48,738 nt of DNA from Aeromonas fluvialis (GTDB taxonomy: Bacteria; Pseudomonadota; Gammaproteobacteria; Enterobacterales; Aeromonadaceae): positions 1-48,738 of the forward strand of contig NZ_CDBO01000016.1 in NCBI RefSeq assembly GCF_000819885.1, read 5' to 3'. Each line of letters starts with the position of its first letter. The stretch's first letter is position 1. Of the stretch, positions 1 through 7,260 are shown one piece after another. Under the pieces are notes generated by a model. It worked only from the letters and a program-made list of their open reading frames with translations, searched no databases and was not told the origin of the DNA. Position numbers and translations under genes: made by a program.

Positions 1-70
1 GGTAATGGGTAATCAGGAAATCTTATGATTTCATAGTTTCTTTGGTAGCAGAGCCCATTGTTGGAATTTA

Positions 71-632
71 GGACACCCACCAATTTGACAGCGGCGTATC
101 ATGCTGCTTGGCTTGACGGGTAGCCCGTTGAGGAGTGTGCCATGACCATCGCTCGTTCACGCCAGATCAGCCTGCAAGATACCCCCTATTACCATGTTGT
201 CAGCCGTTGTGTGCGGCGGACTTTCTTGTGTGGGCAAGATGCGCACTCCGGTCATAGCTACGAGCATCGACGTCAGTGGGTCGTCGACAAACTGGGTCAA
301 CTGTCGCGTCAATTTGCCATCGGGGTTTGCGCCTATGCGGTGATGAGCAATCACTATCATCTGGTGCTCAAAATTGATGCCGACACTGCGGCCGGGTGGA
401 GCGAGCGAGATGTGGCGGAGCGTTGGGCAGCGATGTTCCAGTGGCCACTGCTGGTGCGGCGTTGGTATCAGCATGAATCCCTGATTGAGCCCGAGCTCGC
501 AGTGGTACGAGGGTTCATCACACAATGGCGAGAGCGGCTGCACTCCATCAGCTGGTTTGTGCGATTGCTCAATGAAAGCATGGCACGGCAGGCCAATCAG
601 GAAGATGACTGCAAGCAAAAAGGTGGCTGTCC
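71..632. mobile_element. Remnant of a Y1 (HUH) transposase element with imperfect terminal inverted repeats
   Basis: The 11-mer GGACACCCACC at 71-81 is the inverted complement, with one mismatch, of GGTGGCTGTCC at 622-632. These bracket the truncated transposase ORF. The ORF runs straight into the right repeat and loses its C-terminal part, as expected from an internal deletion. A perfect 16-bp tandem duplication (629-644 and 645-660) follows the right end, with a degenerate third copy to about 670. The repeats and duplication are seen directly; the deletion history is inferred. Confidence 0.6.
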
Positions 633-681
633 AAATATGAATCAGTCCAAATATGAATCAACTATGAATCGACGATCGTGA
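142..681 (+). pseudogene. Truncated Y1_Tnp (IS200-like/REP-associated type) transposase
   Basis: The ORF encodes 179 aa. The N-terminal part is a Y1 transposase domain beginning near TPYYHVVSRCVRR, with the metal-binding HUH motif seen as SNHYHLVLK around residue 70. The sequence is family-like up to LNESMARQANQEDDC, about residue 155. After that point homologues of roughly 300 aa continue into a G-R-F-W-E-G-R-F-type stretch and the catalytic tyrosine region. Here the frame instead reads through the right terminal repeat and ends in an unrelated low-complexity tail. The catalytic tyrosine segment is missing, so the protein should be inactive unless complemented by an intact copy elsewhere. 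The start is an ATG (GTGTGCCATG context). Confidence 0.7.
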
Positions 682-717
682 AAGGGAGGGGGGTTGTGGT
701 CATCAGGGGGGGGGACG

Positions 718-740
718 AAGATGGGCCTGTGGCCCATCTT
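718..740 (-). terminator. Hairpin downstream of the TIGR03899-like gene
   Basis: A perfect 10-bp inverted repeat (AAGATGGGCC / GGCCCATCTT) with a 3-nt loop lies 9 nt past the stop of the minus-strand gene at 749. It is followed by a C-rich run, not a T tract, so intrinsic termination is uncertain. Confidence 0.45.
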
Positions 741-748
741 GCAGGGGG

Positions 749-1609
749 TCAGGGAGCCGGTTCCACCACCGTTGCGGCTGGCTCGGTGGCGGTCAGTTGC
801 ACTTCTATCAGCATCCCCTGCACCAGCACGGTTTTCAGATCCTGCAGGTACTCCTCCAGCGGCGACTCTTGCAGCAACTGGGCCAGCTCGTTGCCCACCG
901 GGGTGAGGCGATAGTAGAGCAGGGTGATGTTGTTCTGCTTGCACTGCAGCCGCCAGCGCTGGTTGCCGAATTCCAGCTCGACCCCATCGGCGGGTAGTGG
1001 GCCGGATTCCAGCTCGCCGCGGTGCAACAGGCCCAGCTCGAAAAGTTGCAGCAAGGCATTATAGGGGAGGCGGTATTTGCCAAGGCCGAGGCGCGTCGCC
1101 TTGGCGCGGCTTAGCAAACTGGCTCCCTTGTGCAGCCCCAGCAGCAGACGCTGCTCGTCGCTGCCGGTGTAGTGGCAGGTCAGTGAACAGATGCGCTGAA
1201 ACAGCTGGGCCTCGCGCTGGGTCATCTCTTTGAGGGTGGCGAGCGCCCGGATGGAGAAGCGGCCCGGAGTGGCGACCTCGATGGCGAAGATCCGCCCCCA
1301 CAGCTGCTGCATCGGCACCATGCTGATATCTTCCGCCAGTTGCAGGAAGCGGGTCAGCCAGTCGCTGTCCATCTCGCCGCCGGCCGCCGTCTCTTCGCAG
1401 TGGCGGGAGGCCATCACCATGATGGCTTCCAGATTGCGCTGGCGAGCGGCCTGATCCGCCAGATGGCGAAAGGTGGCGCGCTGTTCGAAGGTGCTGTCGC
1501 TGTTGCGGGTGAGCATGCCGTCGATACCGCGACTGCGGGCCAGACGCAGGGTCTGCTCCTGGCTGCTCAGGATCGAACTCTCTTTTTTTGGGGGGGGGAG
1601 GTCTGCCAT
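749..1609 (-). CDS. TIGR03899-like conserved protein of unknown function
   Basis: This encodes 286 aa of a mostly helical soluble protein. The pattern DSDWLTRFLQLAEDIS...MQQLWGRI...LKEMTQREAQLFQR resembles, from memory, the TIGR03899 family of marine and aquatic gammaproteobacteria, whose function is unknown. No signal peptide or membrane segment is seen. I chose the ATG at 1609 (MADLPPP), with GGAG about 8 nt upstream, rather than the longer open frame to 1825, which runs back through the neighbouring operon terminator. Codons 4-9 are a C9-A7 homopolymer, a site prone to slippage, and one base gained or lost would truncate the protein. Confidence 0.6.
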   Translation of the reverse strand: MADLPPPKKESSILSSQEQTLRLARSRGIDGMLTRNSDSTFEQRATFRHLADQAARQRNLEAIMVMASRHCEETAAGGEMDSDWLTRFLQLAEDISMVPMQQLWGRIFAIEVATPGRFSIRALATLKEMTQREAQLFQRICSLTCHYTGSDEQRLLLGLHKGASLLSRAKATRLGLGKYRLPYNALLQLFELGLLHRGELESGPLPADGVELEFGNQRWRLQCKQNNITLLYYRLTPVGNELAQLLQESPLEEYLQDLKTVLVQGMLIEVQLTATEPAATVVEPAP

Positions 1610-1671
1610 GCTGACTCCATTCGCACAGGTTCTGGAGCTGAATGTTACTCCAACCGGGATGCCAAGATAAC

Positions 1672-1703
1672 AAAGCGGCCTCCGTGGAGGCCGCTTTTTT
1701 TGC
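1672..1703 (-). terminator. Intrinsic terminator of the zinc operon (likely bidirectional)
   Basis: A 12-bp inverted repeat (AAAGCGGCCTCC / GGAGGCCGCTTT) lies just past the stop of the DUF3299 gene. The stem has a T tract on the plus strand and a shorter T-rich tail on the minus strand. It ends the six-gene minus-strand operon. Confidence 0.8.
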
Positions 1704-1713
1704 AACGGGAGGA

Positions 1714-2187
1714 TTACTCCTCGTAGACGCTCACCTCGACCGCTTCCATCGAATAGGAGGCGGTAGCCATCTCGTGGCTGGAGCTGACCGTGCGCATCCT
1801 GCCCTTCACCCAGATGGCATCCCACAGATCATCGACCGGCGCACCCTTGGGGTAGCTCACATAGATCACCTGATTGGTGGGGGGCGGCGGCACATGGATG
1901 CAGGCGCCGAAGTAGGGCACCAGCAGGAAGGCGGTGATCTTCTTGGCATCCCCTTCCAGCGGCACCACGAAGCCCGGAATGCGCACATCCTGGTTGTCCA
2001 GCTTCTTGTTTACTCCGCCCACCGGTTGCGGCACCGACATGGGATCTTCGTGATTGACCTGGGGCGGTGGTAGCAGTTTTTCCCCTTCCGGGATGAGCAC
2101 ATCCCAGTCGATGGTCTTGTAATCGGCGGCCAGGGCGGGCAGCACCAGCAGGCTGGCGAGCAGCGCCACAATTTTCCACTTCATCAT
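1714..2187 (-). CDS. DUF3299 periplasmic protein, last gene of the zinc operon
   Basis: This encodes 157 aa with a clear signal peptide (MMKWKIVALLASLLVLPALA, cleavage after about residue 20). The mature part has the DUF3299 pattern VRIPGFVVPLEG...FLLVPYFGACIHVPPPPxNQVIYV. This small domain usually lies next to lipoprotein-releasing-type ABC systems. Biochemical function is unknown. The cysteine and histidine in GACIHVPPPP are the obvious candidate metal ligands. It follows the ABC permease by 31 bp, and the shared Zur-type operator upstream of the operon suggests a role in zinc handling. Confidence 0.75.
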   Translation of the reverse strand: MMKWKIVALLASLLVLPALAADYKTIDWDVLIPEGEKLLPPPQVNHEDPMSVPQPVGGVNKKLDNQDVRIPGFVVPLEGDAKKITAFLLVPYFGACIHVPPPPTNQVIYVSYPKGAPVDDLWDAIWVKGRMRTVSSSHEMATASYSMEAVEVSVYEE

Positions 2188-2218
2188 CTGTCCTTCTGTT
2201 TCTATTTTGGGCGTCTCG

Positions 2219-3466
2219 CTAGACGCGAATGCTCATGCCATCGCTCAGGCTGTAGCGGTAAGCGCGGGCGGCAGGGAGCAGGCCAATCATCATGCCTGCC
2301 AGCCACACTACCCCCAGCAACTGCCATTCGTAGGTGCTCGGCAGCCCCAGACTCAGTTGCAGGCCATAGTGGCTGAGCAGCCAGGGCGAGGCAAGCCCCT
2401 GCCCCAGATAGAGCACGGTGACCCCGAGGGCGATGCCGACCGTGGTCAGCGCCATCGCTTCCAGCGCCAACAGCAGGAACAGATGGGCAGGGCCCGCACC
2501 GAGGGATCGCAAAATAGCGAGCTCCCGGCGCCGCTCGTTAAGCCCTGCCAGCAGGGTAGTCAGCATGCTGATCAGGCCCGCCACCACCACGAAACCGGCG
2601 ATGACCGACAGGGCCGTTTCCGCCACGCTCATCAGGCTCCACAGCTCCTGCAGGGCGGCCCCCGGCAGGATCGCCATCAGCGGCTCTTTGGGATAGGTGT
2701 TTACGCTGCGTTGCAGCTGGAACGCCAGGATCCGGTTGCTCAGCCCCACCATAAAGGCGGTGATGGTTTTCGGGGTGAGATCCTGCGCCAGCGCCTGCTC
2801 CGGCGTCACGTTCTTGCTGTGGCGGCCGGTGTCCCAACCGAGATGGATCGCCTCTATCCCCGCCAGCGGCACATGGATGGTGCGATCGATGGGCGTACCG
2901 GTCGGCGCCAGGATCCCCACCACCTTGAATGGCAGGTTGTCGTGCTGGCTGAAGGAGGTGTTACCGGCGCCGTGGGCGATGACGATGGTTTGATCCAGCC
3001 TGTAGCCCAGTTTTTCTGCCACCTGAACGCCGAGTACCGCTTCAAACGGCGTGTCGAATGGCCGCCCTTCCTGCAGTTGCAGCGACTGCTGCTGGCCGTA
3101 TTTCAGATGGGTGAAGTAGTCACCATTGGTGCCGAGTACCCGAAACCCTTTATGGGAGTCACCGAGCGACAGGGGGATGGTCCAGGCGACGCCGGGTTTC
3201 TGCTTGATGGCCTGATAGGCGTCCCACCCCACGTTGTTGGTGGGGTTGCCGATGCGAAACACCGAGTAAAGCAGCAGATTCACCTGACCGGAGCGGGCGC
3301 CGACGATGAGATCGGTTCCCGAGACGGTGTTGGAGAAGCTTTCGCGGGCCTGGGTGCGCACCCGCTCCACCCCGAGCAGCAGGGTGACGCTGATGGCGAC
3401 GGCCAGCAGGGTGAGACCGGCGGTAAGGCGGCGGGCCCAGAGACTTTGCAGGGCGAGTTTTAGCAC
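2219..3466 (-). CDS. ABC transporter permease, FtsX/MacB (LolC-E-like) family
   Basis: This encodes 415 aa from a GTG start. The N-terminal membrane segment (LTAGLTLLAVAISVTLLLGV) is followed by a large extracytoplasmic domain (about residues 45-270). Three C-terminal membrane segments follow, including LSVIAGFVVVAGLISMLTTL and LGVVWLAGMMIGLLPAARAY. This is the MacB/FtsX topology of mechanotransmission ABC systems. I chose the GTG at 3466 because GGAGG lies just upstream and the frame overlaps the ATPase stop by 7 nt, a sign of translational coupling. The longer open frame to 3571 lies inside the ATPase gene. It pairs with the ATPase upstream and is probably the permease of a Zrg-like zinc uptake system. 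Confidence 0.8.
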   Translation of the reverse strand: MLKLALQSLWARRLTAGLTLLAVAISVTLLLGVERVRTQARESFSNTVSGTDLIVGARSGQVNLLLYSVFRIGNPTNNVGWDAYQAIKQKPGVAWTIPLSLGDSHKGFRVLGTNGDYFTHLKYGQQQSLQLQEGRPFDTPFEAVLGVQVAEKLGYRLDQTIVIAHGAGNTSFSQHDNLPFKVVGILAPTGTPIDRTIHVPLAGIEAIHLGWDTGRHSKNVTPEQALAQDLTPKTITAFMVGLSNRILAFQLQRSVNTYPKEPLMAILPGAALQELWSLMSVAETALSVIAGFVVVAGLISMLTTLLAGLNERRRELAILRSLGAGPAHLFLLLALEAMALTTVGIALGVTVLYLGQGLASPWLLSHYGLQLSLGLPSTYEWQLLGVVWLAGMMIGLLPAARAYRYSLSDGMSIRV

Positions 3467-4149
3467 GTAGCCCTCCGGTTGAGCTGTTGCAGGTTTTCGA
3501 CCCGCGGGAACAGGGGTTCGAGATAAGGGTCGTGACTGACGAAGATCAGGGTCGAGCCCTGCTTGTCGCACTCCTCGAACAACAGCTTGATAAAGGCCGC
3601 CCGGTTGTCGGTGTCGAGTGCCGAGGTGGGCTCGTCGGCGATCACCAGTGGCGGCGAGCCGATCAGCGCCCGTGCGGCGGCAACCCGCTGCTGCTGGCCG
3701 ATGCTGAGGGCATGCACGGGGCGATGTAGCGCCTCGTCCGGCAGTTGCAGCTCCGCCAGCAGACGACGCGCCTCCTGCTCCGGACTCCCTTGCAGGCGAG
3801 CCCGTTTGGCGGGCGAGAAGGTGAGGGCCGCGGTCACGTTGTCCTGCACCGAGAGAAAGGGCAGCAGATTGAACTGCTGGAAGATATAACCCAGATTGGC
3901 CGCCCGGAAGTGGTCACGGGCACGGCCAGAGAGCCGGGCCAATGGTTGGCCCAGCACCTCCAGGGTGCCGTGGTTGGCGCTCTGGATCCCGGCCAGCAAC
4001 CCGAGCAGGGTCGATTTGCCGGAGCCCGACGGGCCCTTGATAAAGACCCGCTCACCCTCGCGGATGGTGAGGGCGGGCAGATCGAGTACAGCGTCGCCAC
4101 CTGGCCAGGCAAAGGCCAGATCGCGGATCTCAACCACGGCTTTTTTCAT
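3460..4149 (-). CDS. ABC transporter ATP-binding protein, LolD/MacB-like
   Basis: This encodes 229 aa forming one nucleotide-binding domain. Walker A is GPSGSGKST (about residue 40), the signature is LSIGQQQRVAAARAL (about 145), Walker B with the catalytic glutamate is LVIADEPTSALD, and the H-loop is FVSHD. Length and motifs fit the LolD/MacB group, which powers permeases of the FtsX fold. It starts 4 nt after the DUF2796 gene stop and overlaps the permease start, so the three are almost certainly co-translated. Its substrate is inferred only from the operon context. Confidence 0.85.
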   Translation of the reverse strand: MKKAVVEIRDLAFAWPGGDAVLDLPALTIREGERVFIKGPSGSGKSTLLGLLAGIQSANHGTLEVLGQPLARLSGRARDHFRAANLGYIFQQFNLLPFLSVQDNVTAALTFSPAKRARLQGSPEQEARRLLAELQLPDEALHRPVHALSIGQQQRVAAARALIGSPPLVIADEPTSALDTDNRAAFIKLLFEECDKQGSTLIFVSHDPYLEPLFPRVENLQQLNRRATC

Positions 4150-4153
4150 GGCG

Positions 4154-4717
4154 TTACCAGCTCAGCTTGTTGGCGGACGGGGTCAGCTCGCCCGCGGTCT
4201 GGCCGGTGGGCAGGATCCCCTGCACGCTCAGCTTCTCAAGGCTCGGATAGACGCTGAACAGGGTCGCCTCAAGGCCGGTCAGTTTGGCTGGCATGGTGCA
4301 GGTGTAGGTGTACATGGCGCCCATATCGGCATGACCCGCCTCATCGTGGTGTTCATCGTGATCACCGGCAGCCTTATCATGGTCATGGTCGTGATCTTCT
4401 TTGGCGGCCTGCAGCTCTTGCTGGGTCAGTTTGCAGCCAGCGGCTGGGTCGAAGCGGAACAGGGCGTCAGGCTGCTGGAGGCGGGCGACCGCTTTGGCAT
4501 ATTGCGCCTTCTCTTCATCGCTCTTGGCGGCGTGCTCGAAGCCCACCAGATCGGCTGCGGGTGCCTGCAGTTCGATCATCAACTGGTCGCCATCGACCAC
4601 CAGATTGAGGTGGCCGTGGCCATGCTCGTGGGCGCCGTGGCTGTGGCTCTCGTGTTCGTCGTGATTTGCGTGTGCGCTAAAGGCCGCTGCGGCCAGCAAC
4701 AGAGTAACTGCTTTCAT
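4154..4717 (-). CDS. zrgA: ZrgA-like DUF2796 zinc-binding periplasmic protein
   Basis: This encodes 187 aa. A short signal peptide (MKAVTLLLAAAAFSAHA) is followed by a His/Asp/Glu-rich region (NHDEHESHSHGAHEHGHGH). A second His/Asp cluster (DHDHDHD..DHDEHHDEAGH) lies near residue 125. DUF2796 proteins include ZrgA of Vibrio cholerae, a zinc-binding component of an ABC zinc uptake system. The same genes (ATPase, FtsX-like permease, DUF3299) follow here. I chose the ATG at 4717, preceded by AAAGGATTAAAG, which removes an unlikely 89-residue extension. The symbol is by family and context, not experiment. Confidence 0.75.
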   Translation of the reverse strand: MKAVTLLLAAAAFSAHANHDEHESHSHGAHEHGHGHLNLVVDGDQLMIELQAPAADLVGFEHAAKSDEEKAQYAKAVARLQQPDALFRFDPAAGCKLTQQELQAAKEDHDHDHDKAAGDHDEHHDEAGHADMGAMYTYTCTMPAKLTGLEATLFSVYPSLEKLSVQGILPTGQTAGELTPSANKLSW

Positions 4718-4748
4718 CTTTAATCCTTTTTCAAAACAAATAGCGAAA

Positions 4749-5048
4749 TTAAACAAATGGATAGAGAAAAAAAGAGACTGGCGGCGCACGGATGGCATAG
4801 CTGTGAAGCGTGGCGGTATCGGCTGAGGGTTGCGTGGTTGCAACAGCGGGCAGAACAGAGGGGGCACTGGGGAAACAATAGGGGGTGGCGGTGATGGCTT
4901 GCTTGCCATCCAGATGGAGGGCGCAGATAAGGCAGTGATGGTCGTCGTGGCCGGGCAGGGCGGATTCAAACTGGTGCCGGGCAAGGGCAGGCTGCAGCCA
5001 TAACCAGCCCAGCAGCAGGATCCAGATTTTCAGCTTGATACGACCCAT
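4749..5048 (-). CDS. Small exported His/Cys-rich protein of the zinc operon
   Basis: This encodes 99 aa. A signal peptide (KIWILLLGWLWLQPALA) is followed by a metal-ligand-like cluster HDDHHCLICALHLD around residues 34-47. The rest is low complexity (Ala/Pro/Ser/Thr) with a hydrophobic C-terminus. AAGGG lies just upstream of the ATG. It sits between the YtfJ-like gene and the DUF2796 gene with gaps of 44 and 31 bp. A periplasmic metal-binding accessory role is inferred; I do not recognise a named family. Confidence 0.6.
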   Translation of the reverse strand: MGRIKLKIWILLLGWLWLQPALARHQFESALPGHDDHHCLICALHLDGKQAITATPYCFPSAPSVLPAVATTQPSADTATLHSYAIRAPPVSFFLYPFV

Positions 5049-5057
5049 AGACCCTTA

Positions 5058-5078
5058 TGGAAGGGGCGCCATCAGCGC
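5058..5078 (-). promoter_or_regulatory. Intra-operon hairpin between the ytfJ-like gene and the next gene
   Basis: The transcript would fold AAGGGCGC against GCGCCCCTT around a short loop. It may be a partial attenuator or RNA-processing site; no T tract follows. Confidence 0.3.
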
Positions 5079-5092
5079 CCTTTCTCTCTGAC

Positions 5093-5635
5093 TCAGAGAT
5101 GGGACTTGATGAGCCCCATCACGGTTGCAATGTTATTGGCATCGAGCTGGCCATCTTTGGCAAACAGCACCTTGCCCTCTTTATCCAGCAGGATGATGGC
5201 CGAGCTTTCCGGCGTCAGATCCCAGGCGTTGCGCGCCATACCCTTGGCATCCAGCACCATGGCGGACCAGGGGAACTCTTTCTTGCTGTCCTCGGCACTG
5301 CTCTTCACGAAGCCGGAGGTGCCCCAGATGGCGTCATTGCTGTTGATGATGGTGACGGTCTGGTACTTGTCTTGCGGCAGTTTGGCGGCCTTGATCGCCT
5401 CGATCATCGGGGCGTTCAGCTCCTTGGCACTGGAGCGACCGGCAATATGCTGGATCAGGAACACTTTGCCGGTCAGCGACTGGCTCTGCCACGGCTGGTA
5501 GCCGATATCCTTGCCATTCAGAACCAGCTCGCCCTTGTCGCTAATATTGACCAGCGGCACCGGGTTGCCATCCTTGACGTTGTGAGCAAAGACCAGAGAT
5601 GGCAGCAGCGCCAAAGTAAGTACCAGATGTTTCAT
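5093..5635 (-). CDS. ytfJ: YtfJ-family periplasmic protein, first gene of the zinc operon
   Basis: This encodes 180 aa with a signal peptide (MKHLVLTLALLPSLVFA). YtfJ proteins have a thioredoxin-like fold but lack a CXXC pair; none is present here either. Recognisable stretches are VFLIQHIAGRSSAKELNAPMIEAI, FPWSAMVLDAKG and SSAIILLDKEGKVLFAKDGQL. The function of the family is unsettled. It is the first gene after the Zur-type operator, so it should be the most strongly zinc-responsive gene of the cluster. The start is the only one that gives a proper signal peptide. Confidence 0.8.
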   Translation of the reverse strand: MKHLVLTLALLPSLVFAHNVKDGNPVPLVNISDKGELVLNGKDIGYQPWQSQSLTGKVFLIQHIAGRSSAKELNAPMIEAIKAAKLPQDKYQTVTIINSNDAIWGTSGFVKSSAEDSKKEFPWSAMVLDAKGMARNAWDLTPESSAIILLDKEGKVLFAKDGQLDANNIATVMGLIKSHL

Positions 5636-5651
5636 CCTGATGACACTCCAT

Positions 5652-5668
5652 TTGTTATGTTATAACGA
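5652..5668 (-). promoter_or_regulatory. Predicted Zur operator
   Basis: TTGTTATGTTATAACGA is a near-palindrome matching the gammaproteobacterial Zur pattern TGTTATANTATAACA at 13 or more of 15 positions. It lies 17 nt upstream of the YtfJ-like start codon. The minus strand reads GTTATAACATAAC, so the site also supplies plausible -10 sequence, fitting repression by steric blocking when zinc is plentiful. The match is seen; regulation is inferred. Confidence 0.75.
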
Positions 5669-5855
5669 GTTTCGGATTGAGGGAATGGGCGAAGCTCATC
5701 CTAAACTGATCGGATCTGTTTAAGAAGTGTTAAATAAAATCGCAATTCAGAAGCGTCTGCGCCCCGCCAGTCAGGAGGTTGGCTGGCAAGGGCGGCTAGG
5801 ATGGCATGACATCGATAAAAATCAATGAATTGGCAGCTGGTCTGAGCTGTCTGCG

Positions 5856-6746
5856 TCAGTAGAGTGATTCGCTGATAAGGGGGATCTTGGCCATGGTCAT
5901 CTGCTGGGCCAGCAGGGACGATCCAGTCAGCAGCACATGGCGCTGGTTGTTGATCACCACCACATCACCGGGTACGCCACTGTCTGCCGTAATGGCCAGC
6001 CAGGCAGGGGAGACGCTGCCGATGCTGATATCCGGATAGATGATGCTGAGCACATATTGCGGGGCCAGCTCCGCCAGCAGGCTGGCCATCAACAGCGCCT
6101 TCTCGTCGCTGTCGGCCTTGTTATCCTGCAGCGCCTGCAGCGGTGGCGCGAAGTGATCCTGCTGCTCCGGCTGGGTGGGGATGGCGTTCAGCCACTCCTG
6201 TAGCAGACTGACGCTGGTGGCGAGATCCTTGGCGGCAAACTGCTGCGCCAGCGGCTTGAGATGCCCCTTGAAGTGGTAGAAGAGCTGGGAGTAATCGGGA
6301 CGCACACAAGGCAGCTTGCGATTGGCCGGATGGACGCAGGGCACCACCCTCATCTGGTAAAAAGCATCTTCTTGATACTGCAGATAGGCTTGCCAGAACA
6401 GCATCGACTCCATGCTGTTGTCCCGCAGGGTGAAGGCCTGTTCCAGATTGCGAAACTTGGTGGCGGTCTCGGGACTGTACTGGTTGATCAGATTAATGCT
6501 GTTGTAGAGACGCGGGCTGATGTAGGCGTAAAGGGTCTCCAGCGGATTGGTGAGAGAAGCCTCCAGCAGGCTCATCTCATGGCGGCTGGCTGCCATCACC
6601 TGATCGTCGGTGGTCAGCTGGAAGTACTTGCGCTGGCCGTCGCTGGATTGCCACTGCCAGCTCATGTTGATCTCGCTGGCGTTGCTTGTGGCGCCAAGGG
6701 TGGTGCAGAGAGTGAGGCTGAGCAACAGCGCGGGGATCGGCTTCAT
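5856..6746 (-). CDS. Exported protein of unknown function
   Basis: This encodes 296 aa with a signal peptide (MKPIPALLLSLTLCTTLGATSNA). The mature protein is largely helical with one close cysteine pair (VVPCVHPANRKLPCVRPDY) that could form a disulphide. The stretch ADSDEKALLMASLLAELAPQYV loosely resembles the core helix of transglutaminase-like peptidases (C-D-D-K-A-x-L-L-A-A-L-L), but serine stands where the catalytic cysteine would be. If related, it is probably a non-catalytic version. It is transcribed towards the zinc operon but separated by 220 bp containing the Zur site, so it is a separate unit. No convincing family is recognised. Confidence 0.6.
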   Translation of the reverse strand: MKPIPALLLSLTLCTTLGATSNASEINMSWQWQSSDGQRKYFQLTTDDQVMAASRHEMSLLEASLTNPLETLYAYISPRLYNSINLINQYSPETATKFRNLEQAFTLRDNSMESMLFWQAYLQYQEDAFYQMRVVPCVHPANRKLPCVRPDYSQLFYHFKGHLKPLAQQFAAKDLATSVSLLQEWLNAIPTQPEQQDHFAPPLQALQDNKADSDEKALLMASLLAELAPQYVLSIIYPDISIGSVSPAWLAITADSGVPGDVVVINNQRHVLLTGSSLLAQQMTMAKIPLISESLY

Positions 6747-6885
6747 GGTGGTGCTTCCTGCCGTGGACGATAATTAACAACTAGGTGAGCCGGCACCACT
6801 TTGGTGATGTTTCGTTTTGTGATCTGGATAACAGATTGATGTGACTTTTAATTTAATTGTGAAATTAAGTCACTCTGGAGGGGTT

Positions 6886-7233
6886 ATGAAGCCTTGGATC
6901 ATAGTGCTGTTTGGGCTGCTCAGCCTGCCAGCCATGGCGGGTCAGGTAATCGTCAACAAGGGAATGTCCGTTGCGGATACCTTTGCCCTGCGCGATCAGC
7001 TGGCGCGCGAACACGAATGGCAGGAGTGGCTGCGCTTCCAGCAGGCCATCAAGTGGCTGGAGGTATTGCCGGTCAACTGCGAGCTGATGAGCCAGCCGGG
7101 CGGCGGCTATCGCTGTGGCGGTGATTACTACCGCCCCTACCAGAAAGATGGCCGTGAAATATACATTCAGGGCAATCCTGCCGGAGATGCAGCCGGTCAG
7201 CTGCCGCAAACACCGACAAAAAAGGCGCCATAA
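6886..7233 (+). CDS. Small secreted protein of unknown function
   Basis: This encodes 115 aa. The ATG at 6886 follows GGAGGGGTT and gives a signal peptide (KPWIIVLFGLLSLPAMAG). The mature part has two cysteines (VNCELM and GYRCGG) that may form a disulphide and a Pro/Lys-rich tail. It is divergent from the exported protein at 5856-6746, with an AT-rich 139-bp promoter region between them. The stop codon lies in the loop of the terminator shared with ppa. No known family is recognised. Confidence 0.65.
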   Translation: MKPWIIVLFGLLSLPAMAGQVIVNKGMSVADTFALRDQLAREHEWQEWLRFQQAIKWLEVLPVNCELMSQPGGGYRCGGDYYRPYQKDGREIYIQGNPAGDAAGQLPQTPTKKAP

Positions 7234-7244
7234 GGCGCCTTTTT
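7218..7244. terminator. Bidirectional terminator between the small secreted gene and ppa
   Basis: AAAAAAGGCGCC / GGCGCCTTTTT with an ATAA loop. The T tracts on both strands serve two convergent genes. Confidence 0.85.
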
Positions 7245-7260
7245 ACATGCCGGATAACGC

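Noticed and set aside
142..681. Functional IS200-type element
   Set aside because: The region that should hold the catalytic tyrosine is missing and the ORF runs into the terminal repeat.
2207..3463. 418-codon plus-strand frame opposite the ABC permease
   Set aside because: It is a GC-rich shadow with Gln/Arg/His-rich low-complexity sequence. The minus-strand permease has clear membrane topology and operon context.
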